Part shown: piece by piece, positions 53,977 through 64,000 of the stretch | How positions within the stretch are numbered: the stretch's first letter is position 1 | Layout of the letters: the number at the start of each line of letters is the position of its first letter | From: Asterias amurensis | Lineage: Eukaryota; Echinodermata; Asteroidea; Forcipulatida; Asteriidae | DNA: 64,000 bases | NCBI RefSeq assembly: GCF_032118995.1 | Contig: NC_092650.1 | Location: 23,756,001 to 23,820,000, forward strand | Direction: 5' to 3' | Notes under the pieces: generated by a model | What the model saw: the letters and a program-made list of their open reading frames with translations, nothing else | Told to the model about the DNA's origin: nothing | Database searches by the model: none | Translations under genes and position numbers: made by a program

Positions 53977-55134
53977 ATGGACAATGGTAACCTAACAGCA
54001 CTAGTCCTGCTAGACTTGAGTGCTGCTTTTGACACTGTCGATCACAACATCCTTCTCTCTCGGCTCCAGAATCACCTTGGCATAGAGGACACAGCCCTAG
54101 CATGGTGCAAATCGTATCTCTACAATAGAACTCAGCATGTATGTATTGGCACCGCGATATCCGACCCTGTTGTTTTGAACTACTCTGTGCCACAGGGGTC
54201 GGTACTCGGCCCGCAGTGGTTTACGCTATACACTTTACCGATTCGTGACATCATCCTGAAATTTAATCTGAATTACCATGTGTACGCAGACGACACTCAG
54301 CTATACATCACGTTTAAATCTTCTCAAGAAAACGCCAATGCATCTATTGCAAGACTTGAGAAATGCATCCAAGAGATTCGACGTTGGACACAACAAAACT
54401 TCCTGAAGTTAAATGATGATAAGACAGAGTTCCTTCTATTTGGGTCACGTCAACAGTTAACTAAGGTTTCAGTGCCATACATCTCCATCGGTGATGCTCG
54501 GATAGCTCCCTCGCTGAAAGCTCGGAACTTAGGGGTTATTTTTGATTCATTGATGACACTTCAGCCACACATCAACAACATTGTTCGTTTATCATCATAT
54601 CACATCAGGAATATAGGTAAGATTCGCAAGTACTTGGACAAAAGTGCCACTGAAAAGGTCATTCACGCATTTGTTACTTCTCGTCTTGACAACGGCAATG
54701 CTCTTCTCTACAGTCTTCCTAACAACCAGATTTCCCGACTTCAACGGCTCCAAAATACTGCTGCTCGCATTGTGACACTGTCTAGAAAATCCTGTTCTAT
54801 CACCCCCATTCTGAAACAACTACACTGGCTGCCTATCTCTCAACGAATCATCTTCAAGCTGATGCTCATTGTCCACAAAGCTCTTAATGGCAAGGCTCCC
54901 CACTATATTTCTGAACTGCTTCACGTTTACACTCCATCAAGGAATCTTCGATCAAGTTCTATGCTTCTCCTCATTGAACCCAAGTCTCGACACTCATGGG
55001 GTGACAGGTCTTTTTCTGTAGCCGCGCCACGCATCTGGAACTCTCTACCACTTAATCTTCGATCTTGTGTTTGTACTGCAAAATTCAAGTCTCTTCTCAA
55101 AACTTATCTTATGTCACAGGTTTTCAATGACTAA
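53977..55134 (+). CDS. Reverse transcriptase of a CR1/L2-type LINE, 5'-truncated
   Basis: A 385-residue uninterrupted frame. It starts inside the RT domain: T-A-L-V-L-L-D-L-S-A-A-F-D-T-V-D-H (first catalytic Asp), then V-P-Q-G-S-V-L-G-P, then Y-A-D-D (active site). The C-terminal part has L-K-Q-L-H-W-L-P-I-S-Q-R-I and A-A-P-R-I-W-N-S-L-P, usual for CR1/L2-group elements. The endonuclease domain and the N-terminal RT fingers are missing, and TAA lies directly before the ATG at 53977. The intact frame suggests a recent insertion. It is a retrotransposon relic, not a host gene. Confidence 0.9.
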   Translation: MDNGNLTALVLLDLSAAFDTVDHNILLSRLQNHLGIEDTALAWCKSYLYNRTQHVCIGTAISDPVVLNYSVPQGSVLGPQWFTLYTLPIRDIILKFNLNYHVYADDTQLYITFKSSQENANASIARLEKCIQEIRRWTQQNFLKLNDDKTEFLLFGSRQQLTKVSVPYISIGDARIAPSLKARNLGVIFDSLMTLQPHINNIVRLSSYHIRNIGKIRKYLDKSATEKVIHAFVTSRLDNGNALLYSLPNNQISRLQRLQNTAARIVTLSRKSCSITPILKQLHWLPISQRIIFKLMLIVHKALNGKAPHYISELLHVYTPSRNLRSSSMLLLIEPKSRHSWGDRSFSVAAPRIWNSLPLNLRSCVCTAKFKSLLKTYLMSQVFND

Positions 55135-55261
55135 TTTTGTTGTGTCTGTTTTTCTTTGTGTTGTGTTTTGTTTTTGTTTTGTTTTTGGTTTTACTGCGCC
55201 TTGAACACCCAGCAGGGTGGATATGTGCGCATTACAAGTCTTATTATTATTATTATTATTA
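53977..55261 (+). mobile_element. CR1/L2-type LINE, 3' portion
   Basis: The RT frame is followed by a short 3' UTR (GCGCCTTGAACACCCAGCAG) and a (TTA)n tail at 55241-55261 in place of poly(A), as in CR1/L2 elements. 5' truncation is the usual outcome of target-primed reverse transcription. Confidence 0.88.
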
Positions 55262-55695
55262 TGGATTGGGGGAAAGTTTCGAGCATGTCACTTACTAGCC
55301 CTGGATGGTAGGACGTCAATCAGTGCTACTGCAACGGAGGAGTCCAACCTGGGCTAGTCACTTACTACACCGTACACGGTACATATGTGCGAAGTCACAA
55401 GTGTAGAAAAGTGCATGCTGTCATGGCTGTTGTCTACCGGAGCGGAGGGGGGTATGCCTAGTTCAATTGTTGGTTCATATGGTCCAATATTCAAAATATT
55501 AAAAAAATGTATTACATTAATGCAATTGCAGTGTCATGCATGGTCATGGTGTATCGCACATGCAGTACAGGTATGTAGTCCTTGATCTTTGAGACGATAA
55601 AAGATAGCGGAACGAACCTCATATAATATTAATTAATCATTAAGTTAAGGGTATGGACCCTAAAATTTTAGCAACAGACATATTAAGGGTACCTC

Positions 55696-55749
55696 TAGTT
55701 GCGATATTGTAACCATCCTGCCGACGGCAGGGTTACGTTATCGCAACTA
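55696..55749. mobile_element. 54-bp hairpin element (copy 3)
   Basis: TAGTTGCGATATTGTAACCA pairs imperfectly with GGGTTACGTTATCGCAACTA around a CTGCCGACGGCAG centre. No clear target duplication; GGGTACC / GGGGTACCC flank it. Confidence 0.68.
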
Positions 55750-56034
55750 ACTAAAAGGGGTACCCACAATTTAACAATAACAGCCTACTCAAATGAGTTT
55801 CGTTCCGCTGTCATCTCCACGAACAGCGGAACGAACCTCAGTTAAGATTGATAGTTCAAGGAGTAAATAGCATCCCTAATCCTGTTTTTTTTCCGTCTGT
55901 AACGAGAGAGGAACGAAAGGATTCTGTGATAAGGGCTACTCCTAGAACTATGAAGTTCTATTCTAGGAGTACAATGTTTATTTAGGGATAGCTATTTGAG
56001 ACTGTGTCTGGAGACAACATCGTAGCACTAGCAA

Positions 56035-56116
56035 TAGCATTGTCCAGTGCCCTGTCAAATGTATGGTAAGATTTTATAAAAGAAGTGCCCCTTGCAAAAT
56101 GAAAATGGCCTTGCCC
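56035..56116 (+). mobile_element. Family J repeat (copy 8), interrupted by a family F element
   Basis: AGAAGTGCCCCTTGC and GAAAATGGCCTTGCC lead straight into the family F copy; CTTGCCCTTGTAG resumes after it at about 56250. Confidence 0.5.
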
Positions 56117-56248
56117 GGAAAAGTTTCCGTATGGCGCTCTCACTTTTTCATTCGATATGAAATAATATAGTATCTAATTTACCTCAATGAGATATCCCTT
56201 TTTGTAAAAACGAGTGAAAAAGTGGTGGCGCCATACGGAAAGTTATTC
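56117..56248. mobile_element. Family F element (copy 3), nested in family J
   Basis: GGAAAAGTTTCCGTATGGCG to GTGGCGCCATACGGAAAG. CTTGCCC of the host repeat is present on both sides, consistent with target duplication. Confidence 0.75.
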
Positions 56249-56280
56249 TCTTGCCCTTGTAGTAGGGGTAGAAAATTCAT

Positions 56281-57400
56281 TGTGTTGTTATTCAAGTTAA
56301 TTAATTCCAGGTTCTAGTTAATTGCCCTTTCCTGTTTATATTGTCCCTTCAGCTGTTTTATTGCACCCCTGTACATGTAGTTTGTTATTTCTTAGAAGTC
56401 TTTTGTTACATGTTTGTAAACAGTTCTTAATCCTTTGGTAGTGAAGTCACCCATCCAGTGTATTGTATATAATTAAAATCAGATAGCAGCCTGGCAGCGC
56501 ATGGAGCACATGTGTTCTAGCTCTCTTCTTCAAGTTTTGTTTTTCTTCACCATGTAATTTTGCCATCTTCAAGTGTATTTTCTGCTATTCTGGACTCGGT
56601 AAGCATATACTTTCATTTGTTATTGTATAAATATCTTGACAAATTGTAATATTCCTGTGATTCTTTGGAAGTTACTTTTTCTTAAACATTGGATTGCATT
56701 TTTTAAAGACCATGTGTTCTTCCTAAACTTGATAGAACTGTATTTTAATCAATTGTATTTCTTGTTGTTTTATTTACACAGGTTTCCTAAAGCCATTTTG
56801 ATTTTAATTTGTAACTTTTCTTTGGCACTGTGTTTTAGTTTTAATCTGGTTTAACTGTGTTTGGGTTTTAGTTTTACTCTAGTTTAGTTTTGGTTTTTAA
56901 GTTTCAGTTAGATATCTTGGTTTAGGTTTGACTGGTTTAATTTAAGGTTTATAAGGAAGAAAGTTTAGATCCTGAGTTTGGTCTAGAGGTTTTTATTGTT
57001 TAATACTGCTTTTGTTGATTGATTTATAGTCAATAAAGCTATTTTTTATTTTTGTTGTTGAGAAACCTACATTTTGAGTCACTGTTCCTATTTTTATTTG
57101 CATCTCCTCGCGTCTTAGCCCTATCCGATCTTGGTTTCTCTCATTTGTTCAAGCGAGTGCCCCAATAGTTAGCATTTTTATTTAGTTTTATTCATTCTTT
57201 TTCTAAGTGTACCCTTTTTCCGGGTTACACCCTCCCAAAGATGGATATTATAGCCCTGAGTCTGTGGTACCTGGCCAGCAATAGACGATATGACCTGTGA
57301 CGTCACATGTTTACAAAAGAGCTAACTGTCTAATTCTTATCAACTTTTGATATGATGAAAGGGGGCACATCTCAAATCTTGTCGAGCTTTTACTTTCATA
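56281..57400. other. No gene recognised
   Basis: AT-rich with many TTTTAGTTT runs (56800-56960). A + strand AATAAAGC near 57031 could be a poly(A) signal of an unseen transcript. Confidence 0.35.
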
Positions 57401-57758
57401 AATAATAATAATAATATTTGAGTTTATATAGTGCTTTTTCACGCCCGAACGGGTGTCTCAAAGCGCTTAAAATTATTACCCCCGGTCACTGGGCCTTAAT
57501 TCACTCCTTACACCATCTCAGCTCCCTGGGGAGTATACAGCCTCGTGCAACAAATGCGCTACTCGGCTAAATCAATCACAAGAACCATCTCTGCCCTCAC
57601 AGGTACCCATGTACCCCTGGGTGGAGAGAAGCAATAATAGTTACTTAGTGTCTTGCTCAGGGACACAAGTGTCACGACCGGGATTCGAACCCACACTCTG
57701 CTGAACAGAATCAGCAGAGCTTGAATTTGGTGCTCTTAACCGCTCGGCCACGACACGT
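57401..57758 (-). mobile_element. tRNA-derived SINE with (ATT)n tail
   Basis: Read on the - strand it starts with a tRNA-like head (57757-57671) carrying an A box (TGGCCGAGCGG) and a B box (GGTTCGAATCC), with a class II-like variable arm (CTGCTGATTCTGTTCAGCAG). A body with GTCCCTGAGCAAGACACTAA and TTTAAGCGCTTTGAGACACC follows, and it ends in ATT repeats. Not a functional tRNA gene. The ATT tail, like that of the LINE at 53977-55261, suggests that CR1/L2 machinery mobilised it. Confidence 0.82.
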
Positions 57759-58066
57759 ACCCATAACTCTTGGATTTATGTGGAAGTTATGACACAAAAT
57801 GTAAATTTTTCCATATGACCAGTGCAGTATCTTGCCTGCCAGAATACCCAAATAAGGTACAAGGTCACACTTATTGTAAGCAGAGTTCACATGGTATTTC
57901 TACAAACAGAAGAAACCCATCCACCAAATGCTGACCTATATTTCTAGAAGGTGGACAGTATGAAGTGTGGCAGTCAGAGTCTGTGGTACTACCTGTTCGA
58001 AGGACGAAAGACAGACCTGTGACTGTACATATGGAATTATGAACTCTAACCCAGTTACTGCATGCA

Positions 58067-58142
58067 GGCATCTTATCTTTTACAGGCAACTTGGAGGCAT
58101 GTCATTGGTTGCCTCCAAGTTACCTGTAAAAGATAAGATGCC
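58067..58142. repeat. 33-bp-arm hairpin
   Basis: Left arm 58067-58099, 10-base loop, right arm 58110-58142; 32 of 33 positions pair. The inner part (TTGCCTCCAAGTT) recurs near 23478 next to unrelated sequence, so it is probably the core of a foldback element. A hairpin RNA cannot be excluded. Confidence 0.72.
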
Positions 58143-58169
58143 AATTTTGAATGTTGAGCCTTCTTGGAG

Positions 58170-58285
58170 ATTACCTGGAACTGGTTGACTGTGGGCAATG
58201 CCAAGTGCTCTAAATTCATACTTGACCACAGGCCCGAGGCTAGTAATTTTGACCAGGGTCTCGGGTTCGAATCCCACTTGAGTAT
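58170..58285 (+). repeat. tRNA-like relic
   Basis: A B-box-like GGTTCGAATCCCACTTGAG near 58264 with CCAAGTGCTCTAAATTC upstream; the rest cannot be folded into a tRNA with confidence. Confidence 0.35.
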
Positions 58286-58353
58286 AATGCCTGCTGTGAC
58301 ATTTTTCACAAAACGTGGGGAAAGTACGAGTATACAGTGCTTACACATCGGTC

Positions 58354-58728
58354 TTAAAGCCATTGGATCCTTTCGGTACAGAAAAAAAAAAAAAAAGTTC
58401 ACAGATTTACAAATAACTTACAGGGTTTACAGAAGGTAGTGGTGAAATACTTCTCTTGAAATATTATTCCATGAAATGCTTTACTTTTTGAGAAAAAAGT
58501 AAAACAATATCAATTCTCGTTAACGAGAATTACGGGTTTATTTTAAACACATGTCATGACACGGCGAAACGCGCGGAAACAAGGGTGGGTTTTCTCGTTA
58601 TTTTCTCCCGACTCCGATGACCGATTAAGCCCAAATTTTCACAGGTTTGTTGTTTGATATAGAAGTTGTGATACACGAAGTGTGGGCCTTGGACAATACT
58701 GTTTACCGAAAGGGTCCAATGGCTTTAA
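58354..58728 (-). mobile_element. Family C TTAA element (copy 3)
   Basis: TTAAAGCCATTGGATCCTTT to AAAGGGTCCAATGGCTTTAA, in the opposite orientation to copies 1 and 2; includes an A-run near the left end. Confidence 0.8.
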
Positions 58729-59589
58729 GGTAAAGTTTTTAAACGATGTAATATGCAAGTTTAGCATTAATTTTAGCATAAAGGCTAGTTTAAAGTCACG
58801 ACTGGGCAAGTCCAGTGGTCTTGTACTTTGTTTAAAAAAGTGTGACTTTCAACAGTCGCAAAGTGATACATCTCTTCAAATTCTATCGTGTAATGAAGAA
58901 AGTTGCCCATTGAATACAAATGAGATATCTTCCTTCAAACTGCTTTAAACTGTGCAGATATGAAACAAAATCTCAATTCTAGTATTGTAAAAACAATTCT
59001 GGTCTAGCAAACATTTTGAGCCATATTCACAATGGTTTTGTGGATCCCCCCCCCCTCTAAAAATACTCTAAAGTATTATAATAAATAAATACAAATTTGA
59101 TCCCTCTTTGTTTGTTGTCTTTTGTTATGACATGGTCCTACAATCCTCCATTGGAGTTAATTAGGTCTGGGTAATTTTTCAGTATACATGTACACCCAAA
59201 CCAACAGTGAAAAGTCCACCATACATCTCAGAAAAGATATGGAATGTTTTCCAATAGGCCTAATCTATCTCTGGTTGTTAAAAATGTGCAAATGGGTAAA
59301 ATTGTCTGTATAGGCCTCACCTAAAGTAAACAACGCACTCGTCCAAGTGTCTACCATATCTCAAAAAAGCTATGGAATATACTCCAATAATCTGCACTGA
59401 AACTAGAGTAGAATTCATAGGGGAAAACACCATTTTAATAGGGGGAGCACTTCTGGCCAATTAAAACTGTAGCTTTTGTTTGCATTTCTCTAAACAATCC
59501 CCACTTCAGCGCTGTTGTTTCGTGCCATTTACTATTTTGAAAAGATTAACTGACTGTGAGTGTGAAACAAAAACTCTGAAATGTTCACA
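58729..59589. other. No gene recognised
   Basis: An 88-aa frame (58682-58948) overlaps the preceding element and has no known domain. Two related stretches (CCACCATACATCTCAGAAAA near 59217 and CTACCATATCTCAAAAAAGC near 59351) form a diverged direct repeat. Confidence 0.4.
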
Positions 59590-59967
59590 TTAAAGATGCT
59601 ATGTCAGATTTTTTGCCGATTTGACCCAAAAATTTTGATTTAAAATTCAATAGGTATTTTGATGGGGGTCGAGAAAGTTACAAGCTTTCATTTGAGCCAT
59701 TGCTTGAAAAAGTCCGCCACTTATTAGTAGCAGTGTAATAAAGTGCTCAAAATTAGTTTTTGTCAGGATCCCGACAATATATCACGTGACCAATTCTTAT
59801 GTGTTTTATAAGAGGCGTTTTAATTTTGTTGTCATGGTTCCTGACCATTAAAAGTAAAAGGTAAACTTTGTTTTCGTTAGAGCGAGTGATACTCTTTGAA
59901 ATACCATCCACTAAAAAAAATCTATTTTTTAATGTTTAGGGCCAAAAATCTGACATAGCATCTTTAA
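59590..59967. mobile_element. Family W TTAA element
   Basis: 378 bp, TTAAAGATGCTATGTCAGAT to ATCTGACATAGCATCTTTAA, with about 27-bp inverted ends bounded by TTAA. The interior is non-coding. Confidence 0.75.
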
Positions 59968-60320
59968 AGCTTACAACGATTATCATTTTAGGCTGCTAAT
60001 TTTATTTATGAAAAGTCCATATTTCAAATGGGGGGGGGGCGGGGAATGGACATCAATGGGGGAGGTGGGGGAACCACATGCTTATAGTTGCCACTGCCTG
60101 CACACTGCCTCACTTAGGAATGTTGTTCATCTTACTACGTAGTCACCGATCTGGCCAACAATCAAAGTGAAATTTGCTTTTTTAATTTTTTTTTCCAAAT
60201 CCATCCCGAGTCCCCATCTTGCTCTTAAAATGTAAATGGCCTTTTCTGGCCCCCACTCCCCACAAAAACAAAACCCCGGCCAAAACAAATTCCCCCAAAA
60301 CAATCTTTTAAAACTATTGC

Positions 60321-60706
60321 TTAAAGGCAGTGGACACTATTGGTAATTGTCAAAGACTAGCCTTCACAGTTGGTGTATCTCAACATATGTTTAAAATAAC
60401 AAACCTGTGAAAATTTGAGCTCAATCTGTCATCGAACTTGCGAGATAATAATGAAAGAAAAAATACCCTTGTCACACAAAGTTGTGTGCGTTTAGATGGT
60501 TGATTTCGAGACCTCAAGTTCTAAACTTGAGGTCTCAAAATCAAATTTGTGGAAAATTACTTCTTTCTCGAAAACTATGGCACTTCAGAGGGAGCCATTT
60601 CTCACAATGTTTTATACCATCAACCTCTCCCCATTACTCGTCACCAAGAAAGGTTTTACGCTAATAATTATTTTGAGTAATTACCAATAGTGTCCACTGC
60701 CTTTAA
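60321..60706 (+). mobile_element. Family A TTAA element (copy 11)
   Basis: TTAAAGGCAGTGGACACTAT to AGTGTCCACTGCCTTTAA, one of the best-preserved copies, with central palindrome GAGACCTCAAGTTC / GAGGTCTCAAAATC. Confidence 0.82.
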
Positions 60707-61149
60707 TTAAACATTTTATAAAGATTTTATTTTAAATGCACATAAATTGGTAACATCAACAGGGCTCAACTTGATAAAATACACATTTTAAGCAGACCAA
60801 AAATAACTGCGAGGTAAATTTCTTTGCACAACCATCACTGTAAACTTGTGGCATGTATGGCTGTTATTGTTTCTGCTTTAGCAAGTTTTTTGTGCTGAAA
60901 TTATAAGGCAATTTGACACTAGTTAAGTTTTGTCTTGCACCCGTGTATGCTTTTTACTGTAGGCAAAAGGAACACTTGAAACCATTTGAAAGTTTTAATT
61001 TGTCTTGGAATTATAGTACTAGTCATACTCACCTCAAGCTTGAGATCAAAATAATTGTGGGAGTTATTGATGTCAATTTCAGAATACTTCAACTTTTGAA
61101 TTAACTTGAGAAATTCTCTCTGAATTTTATTCAGTGTATTGTGGAGCAC

Positions 61150-61535
61150 TTAAAGGCAGTGGACACTATTGGTAATTACTCAAAATAATTATTAGCATAA
61201 AACCTTACTTGGTGACAAGTAATGGGGAGAGGTTGATAGTATAAAACATTTTGAGAAGCGGCTCCATCTGAAGTGACAGAGGTTTTCAAGAAAGAAGTAA
61301 TTTTCCACGAGTTTGATTTTGAGGCCTCAAGTTTAGAATTTGGGGTCTCGAAATCAAGCATCTGAAAGCACACAACTTCGTGTGTCAAGGGTGTTTTTTC
61401 TTTCATAGTTATCTCCCAACTCCAACGACCAATCAAGTTAAAATTTTCACAGGTTTGTTTATTTGTGCATATGTGGAGATACACCAAGTGAAAAGACTGG
61501 TCTTTGACAAACACCAATAGTGTCCAGTGGCTTAA
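61150..61535 (-). mobile_element. Family A TTAA element (copy 12)
   Basis: Opposite orientation; TTAAAGGCAGTGGACACTAT to AGTGTCCAGTGGCTTAA. A 126-aa - strand frame across it is incidental. Confidence 0.8.
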
Positions 61536-62020
61536 GATTGTTTTCACTATCACCAATAGAGTATAAAGAACACTTAAACTTGAATGAATTCAACCCAAAA
61601 TTAAGACAAATGTGTTACAGGTTAAACCCCCCTTAAAACCAAGTTATCTTTGGAAGTTAGCATGAACCATGTGCAGTCTTTTATAATTTGATTTTTTTTT
61701 TGGAAAGGGGGAAGGATGAATTAATTAAGCAATCAGCGTAACTACATCTCATACATGTGTTTGATGTTGACCAGGAAAGACCAATCACTCCGTGACTGTG
61801 TGTATTTTCAGTGTGCAAAGGATATTTTTTATTTGCTAAGTCTATTGCTCCCATTAGCGAGCCTGTTGTTTCTCAAGGTTTTGTCCTGATTTCGCATTCA
61901 TTGCCCGATAATTTGCAAGATTGACGGTCAATTTGATTTTAAATCTAGGGCTTTATTCTTGTAGTCGAGGAAGTTATATATTTTTAATATATATTTCGGA
62001 CCAACAATTTAGGATACATT

Positions 62021-62408
62021 TTAAAGACACTGGACACTATTGGTAATTGTCAAAGACCAGTCTTCTCACTTGGTGTATCTCAACATTATATGCATAAATT
62101 AACGAACCTGTGAAAATTTGAGCTCAAATGGTCGTCAAAGTTGCGAGATAATAATGAAAGAAAAAAACACCCTTGTCACACGAAGTTGTGTGCGTTTAGA
62201 TGGTTGATTTTGAGACCTCAAATTTTTAATCTGAGGTCTCGAATCAAATTCGTGGAAAATTACTTCTTTCTCGGAACTGTGTCACTTCAGAGGGAACCGT
62301 TTCTCACAATGTTTTATACCATCAACCTCTCCCAATTACTTGTTTCCAAGTAAGGTATTATGCTAATAATTATTTTGAGTAATTACCAATAGTGTCCACT
62401 GCCTTTAA
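62021..62408 (+). mobile_element. Family A TTAA element (copy 13)
   Basis: TTAAAGACACTGGACACTAT to AGTGTCCACTGCCTTTAA. Confidence 0.8.
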
Positions 62409-62568
62409 AAAGCTACTCTGATATATTCGAAGAGGAAGATAGTTTAATGTGGATAATTTCAGGATATGTTTGAACATGAAAGTTCAGCATTAGTGTGGCT
62501 TTAAACAAAACTAAGTTTTATTTCATACAGTCTTGTTTCCTGTTCTTGTTTTTTCAAGAATGTATTGA

Positions 62569-62946
62569 TTAAAGGCAGTGGACACTATTGGTAATTACTC
62601 AAAATAATTATTAGCATAAAACCTCACCTGGTAACGAGGTTGGTGGTATAAAACATTGTGAGAAATGGTTCCCTCTGAAGTGCCATAGTTTTCGAGAAAG
62701 AAGTAATTTTCCATGAATTTGATTTCGAGACCTCAAATTTAGAACTTGAGTCTCGAAATCAAGCATTTAGAAGCACACAACTTCGTGTGACAAGGGTGTT
62801 TTTTTCTTTCATTATTATTTCGCAAGTTCGATGACCGATTGAGCTCAAATTTTCACAGTTTTGTTGTTTTATGCATATGTTGAGATATAGCAAGTGAGAA
62901 GACTGGTCTTTGACAAAATTACAAATAACGTGTCCAGTGTCTTTAA
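62569..62946 (-). mobile_element. Family A TTAA element (copy 14)
   Basis: TTAAAGGCAGTGGACACTAT to GTGTCCAGTGTCTTTAA; small deletions in the GGGGAGAGG segment. Confidence 0.78.
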
Positions 62947-63078
62947 AGGAACAATACAGAATTGATAAGAAACAAAAATCTTGAAGATCACAGATTTACA
63001 TAAAACTTACACGGTTGAGATACACCAACTGTGAAGGCTAGTCTTTGACAAATACCAATAGTGTCCACTGCCTTTAAG
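62947..63078. mobile_element. Chimeric remnant: family E start joined to family A end
   Basis: Directly after copy 14. It runs AGGAACAATACAGAATTGAT ... AAACTTACACGG (as at 17552-17625), then switches to GAGATACACCAACTGTGAAG and finishes AGTGTCCACTGCCTTTAA like family A. Confidence 0.6.
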
Positions 63079-63461
63079 AAGGAATTTATATGTATAGCCT
63101 GTAGTAGTTTTGTAAAGCATGGTGCTATAAAAAGGAAAATAAAAAATTGTATTCAGCTAGAAATGGAATGTACATTTATATTGGATTACAACAATCAGTT
63201 GAATTCAGTTCTGAAAACCAAAGAAATACTTTCCCATTAAAAAACTGCAAAAAAAGGAAATGGTCTTTGAAGACTCCCAAAAATCACCAAAGTGCTTAGA
63301 TAAGCCAAACAAGAGCATGCGCAAAATCTGGTGTCAAAATACAAACTGTTTTCAGTTGTTTCTAATGAAACGTGAACCATGGAATTTAATGCAATTTTCA
63401 GAGGTTGGTTGTGTGGAATGCATTTGCCTGTTCAATAATTTACTTGATCAGAACATACTGA

Positions 63462-63848
63462 TTAAAGGCAGTGGACACTATTGGTAATTGTCAAAGACTG
63501 GTCTTCTCACTTGGTGTATCTCAACATTTGCATAAAATAACAAACCTGTGAAAATTTGAGCTTGATCGGTCGTGGGAGTTGCGAGATAACTATGAAAGAA
63601 AAAGACACCCTTGCCACACAGAGTTGTGTGCTTCTAAATGCTTGATTTCGAGACCTCAAGTTCTAAACTTGAGGTCTCGAAATCAAATTGGTGGAAAATT
63701 ACTTCTTTCTCGAAAACTACGTCACTTCAGAGGGAGCCGTTTCTCACAATGGTTTATACTATCAACCTCTCCCCATTACTCATTACCAAGAAAGGTTTTA
63801 TGACAATAATTATTTTGAGTAGTTACCAATAGTGTCCACTGCCTTTAA
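63462..63848 (+). mobile_element. Family A TTAA element (copy 15)
   Basis: TTAAAGGCAGTGGACACTAT to AGTGTCCACTGCCTTTAA with an almost perfect central palindrome (TTGATTTCGAGACCTCAAG / CTTGAGGTCTCGAAATCAA). Confidence 0.82.
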
Positions 63849-64000
63849 AAAGTTGAGTTGTCATCCCACCTGTTTTTCTCAGAACCACCACAACTCAAAA
63901 AACAAGTTGATGTAGCATAAATGTACCATAGAGCGAGAACGTACAAACCTCACTTGATTGTGTTCTCACCATGCAGAGTTTAACGGCACTGTGATGGACA

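Noticed and set aside
57671..57757. Functional tRNA gene on the - strand
   Set aside because: A and B boxes are good, but the anticodon arm does not form a proper 7-base loop, and the sequence continues into a SINE body with an ATT tail.
30815..63832. Recurring 60-75-aa ORFs (V-D-F-E-T-S-S-S-K ... type) as a protein family
   Set aside because: They are the same stretch of family A TTAA elements translated in each copy, with frameshifts between copies.

Overview
The window looks like animal nuclear DNA, most likely from an echinoderm and probably a sea star. It is AT-rich, has short exons separated by kilobase introns, and carries spliced bilaterian genes (ataxin-1, METTL17, hnRNP C/RALY-like). 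About a third of it is short palindromic transposon remnants of the kind I associate with asteroid genomes. The species assignment rests on recalled repeat families and on gene content, not on a search. Nothing prokaryotic is present: no operons, CRISPR arrays or rRNA.

Layout. (1) At 0-5 kb on the + strand lie the last two coding exons of METTL17, a mitochondrial small-ribosomal-subunit assembly factor; its upstream exons are outside the window or were not recognised. (2) At 5-11.1 kb on the - strand is a four-exon hnRNP C/RALY-like gene with one RRM and a C-terminal C2H2 finger. It has two alternative last exons (8383-8492 and 7130-7296), each encoding its own version of the same finger. Its 3' end converges on METTL17, with the two polyadenylation signals about 40 bp apart. 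(3) At 21.4-27.0 kb on the + strand is an ataxin-1 orthologue: a leader exon, a large exon, and a last exon joined through the middle of the AXH domain, ending in a conserved K-R-R-W-S motif. (4) At 46.2-50.9 kb on the + strand is a second RRM-plus-finger gene, a paralogue of the first with the same intron phases (1, 2, 1) and the same 73-nt second exon. A CpG-rich segment with a consensus splice donor near 38.6 kb may be its first exon. (5) At 54.0-55.26 kb is a 5'-truncated CR1/L2-type LINE with an uninterrupted reverse transcriptase ORF.

The rest is repeats. The dominant class is non-autonomous elements bounded by TTAA (families called A to E and W here), including about 16 copies of one family of roughly 390 bp, densest at 60-64 kb. 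Others are a hAT-like element with an 8-bp target duplication, elements with 9-bp duplications (including 55-61-bp hairpins), a mariner-like foldback element, tRNA-derived SINEs and a 16-bp minisatellite present in both orientations.

The most interesting system is the pair of RRM/zinc-finger genes flanking ataxin-1. The finger resembles the first C2H2 finger of BCL11A/B as I recall it (C-x2-C-x12-H-x4-H followed by an R-I-Y or Q-I-Y type tail). I do not know of an RRM protein of the hnRNP C/RALY group in vertebrates with such a finger. Swappable finger exons plus a decayed third copy on the opposite strand suggest that this module has been duplicated and diversified locally.
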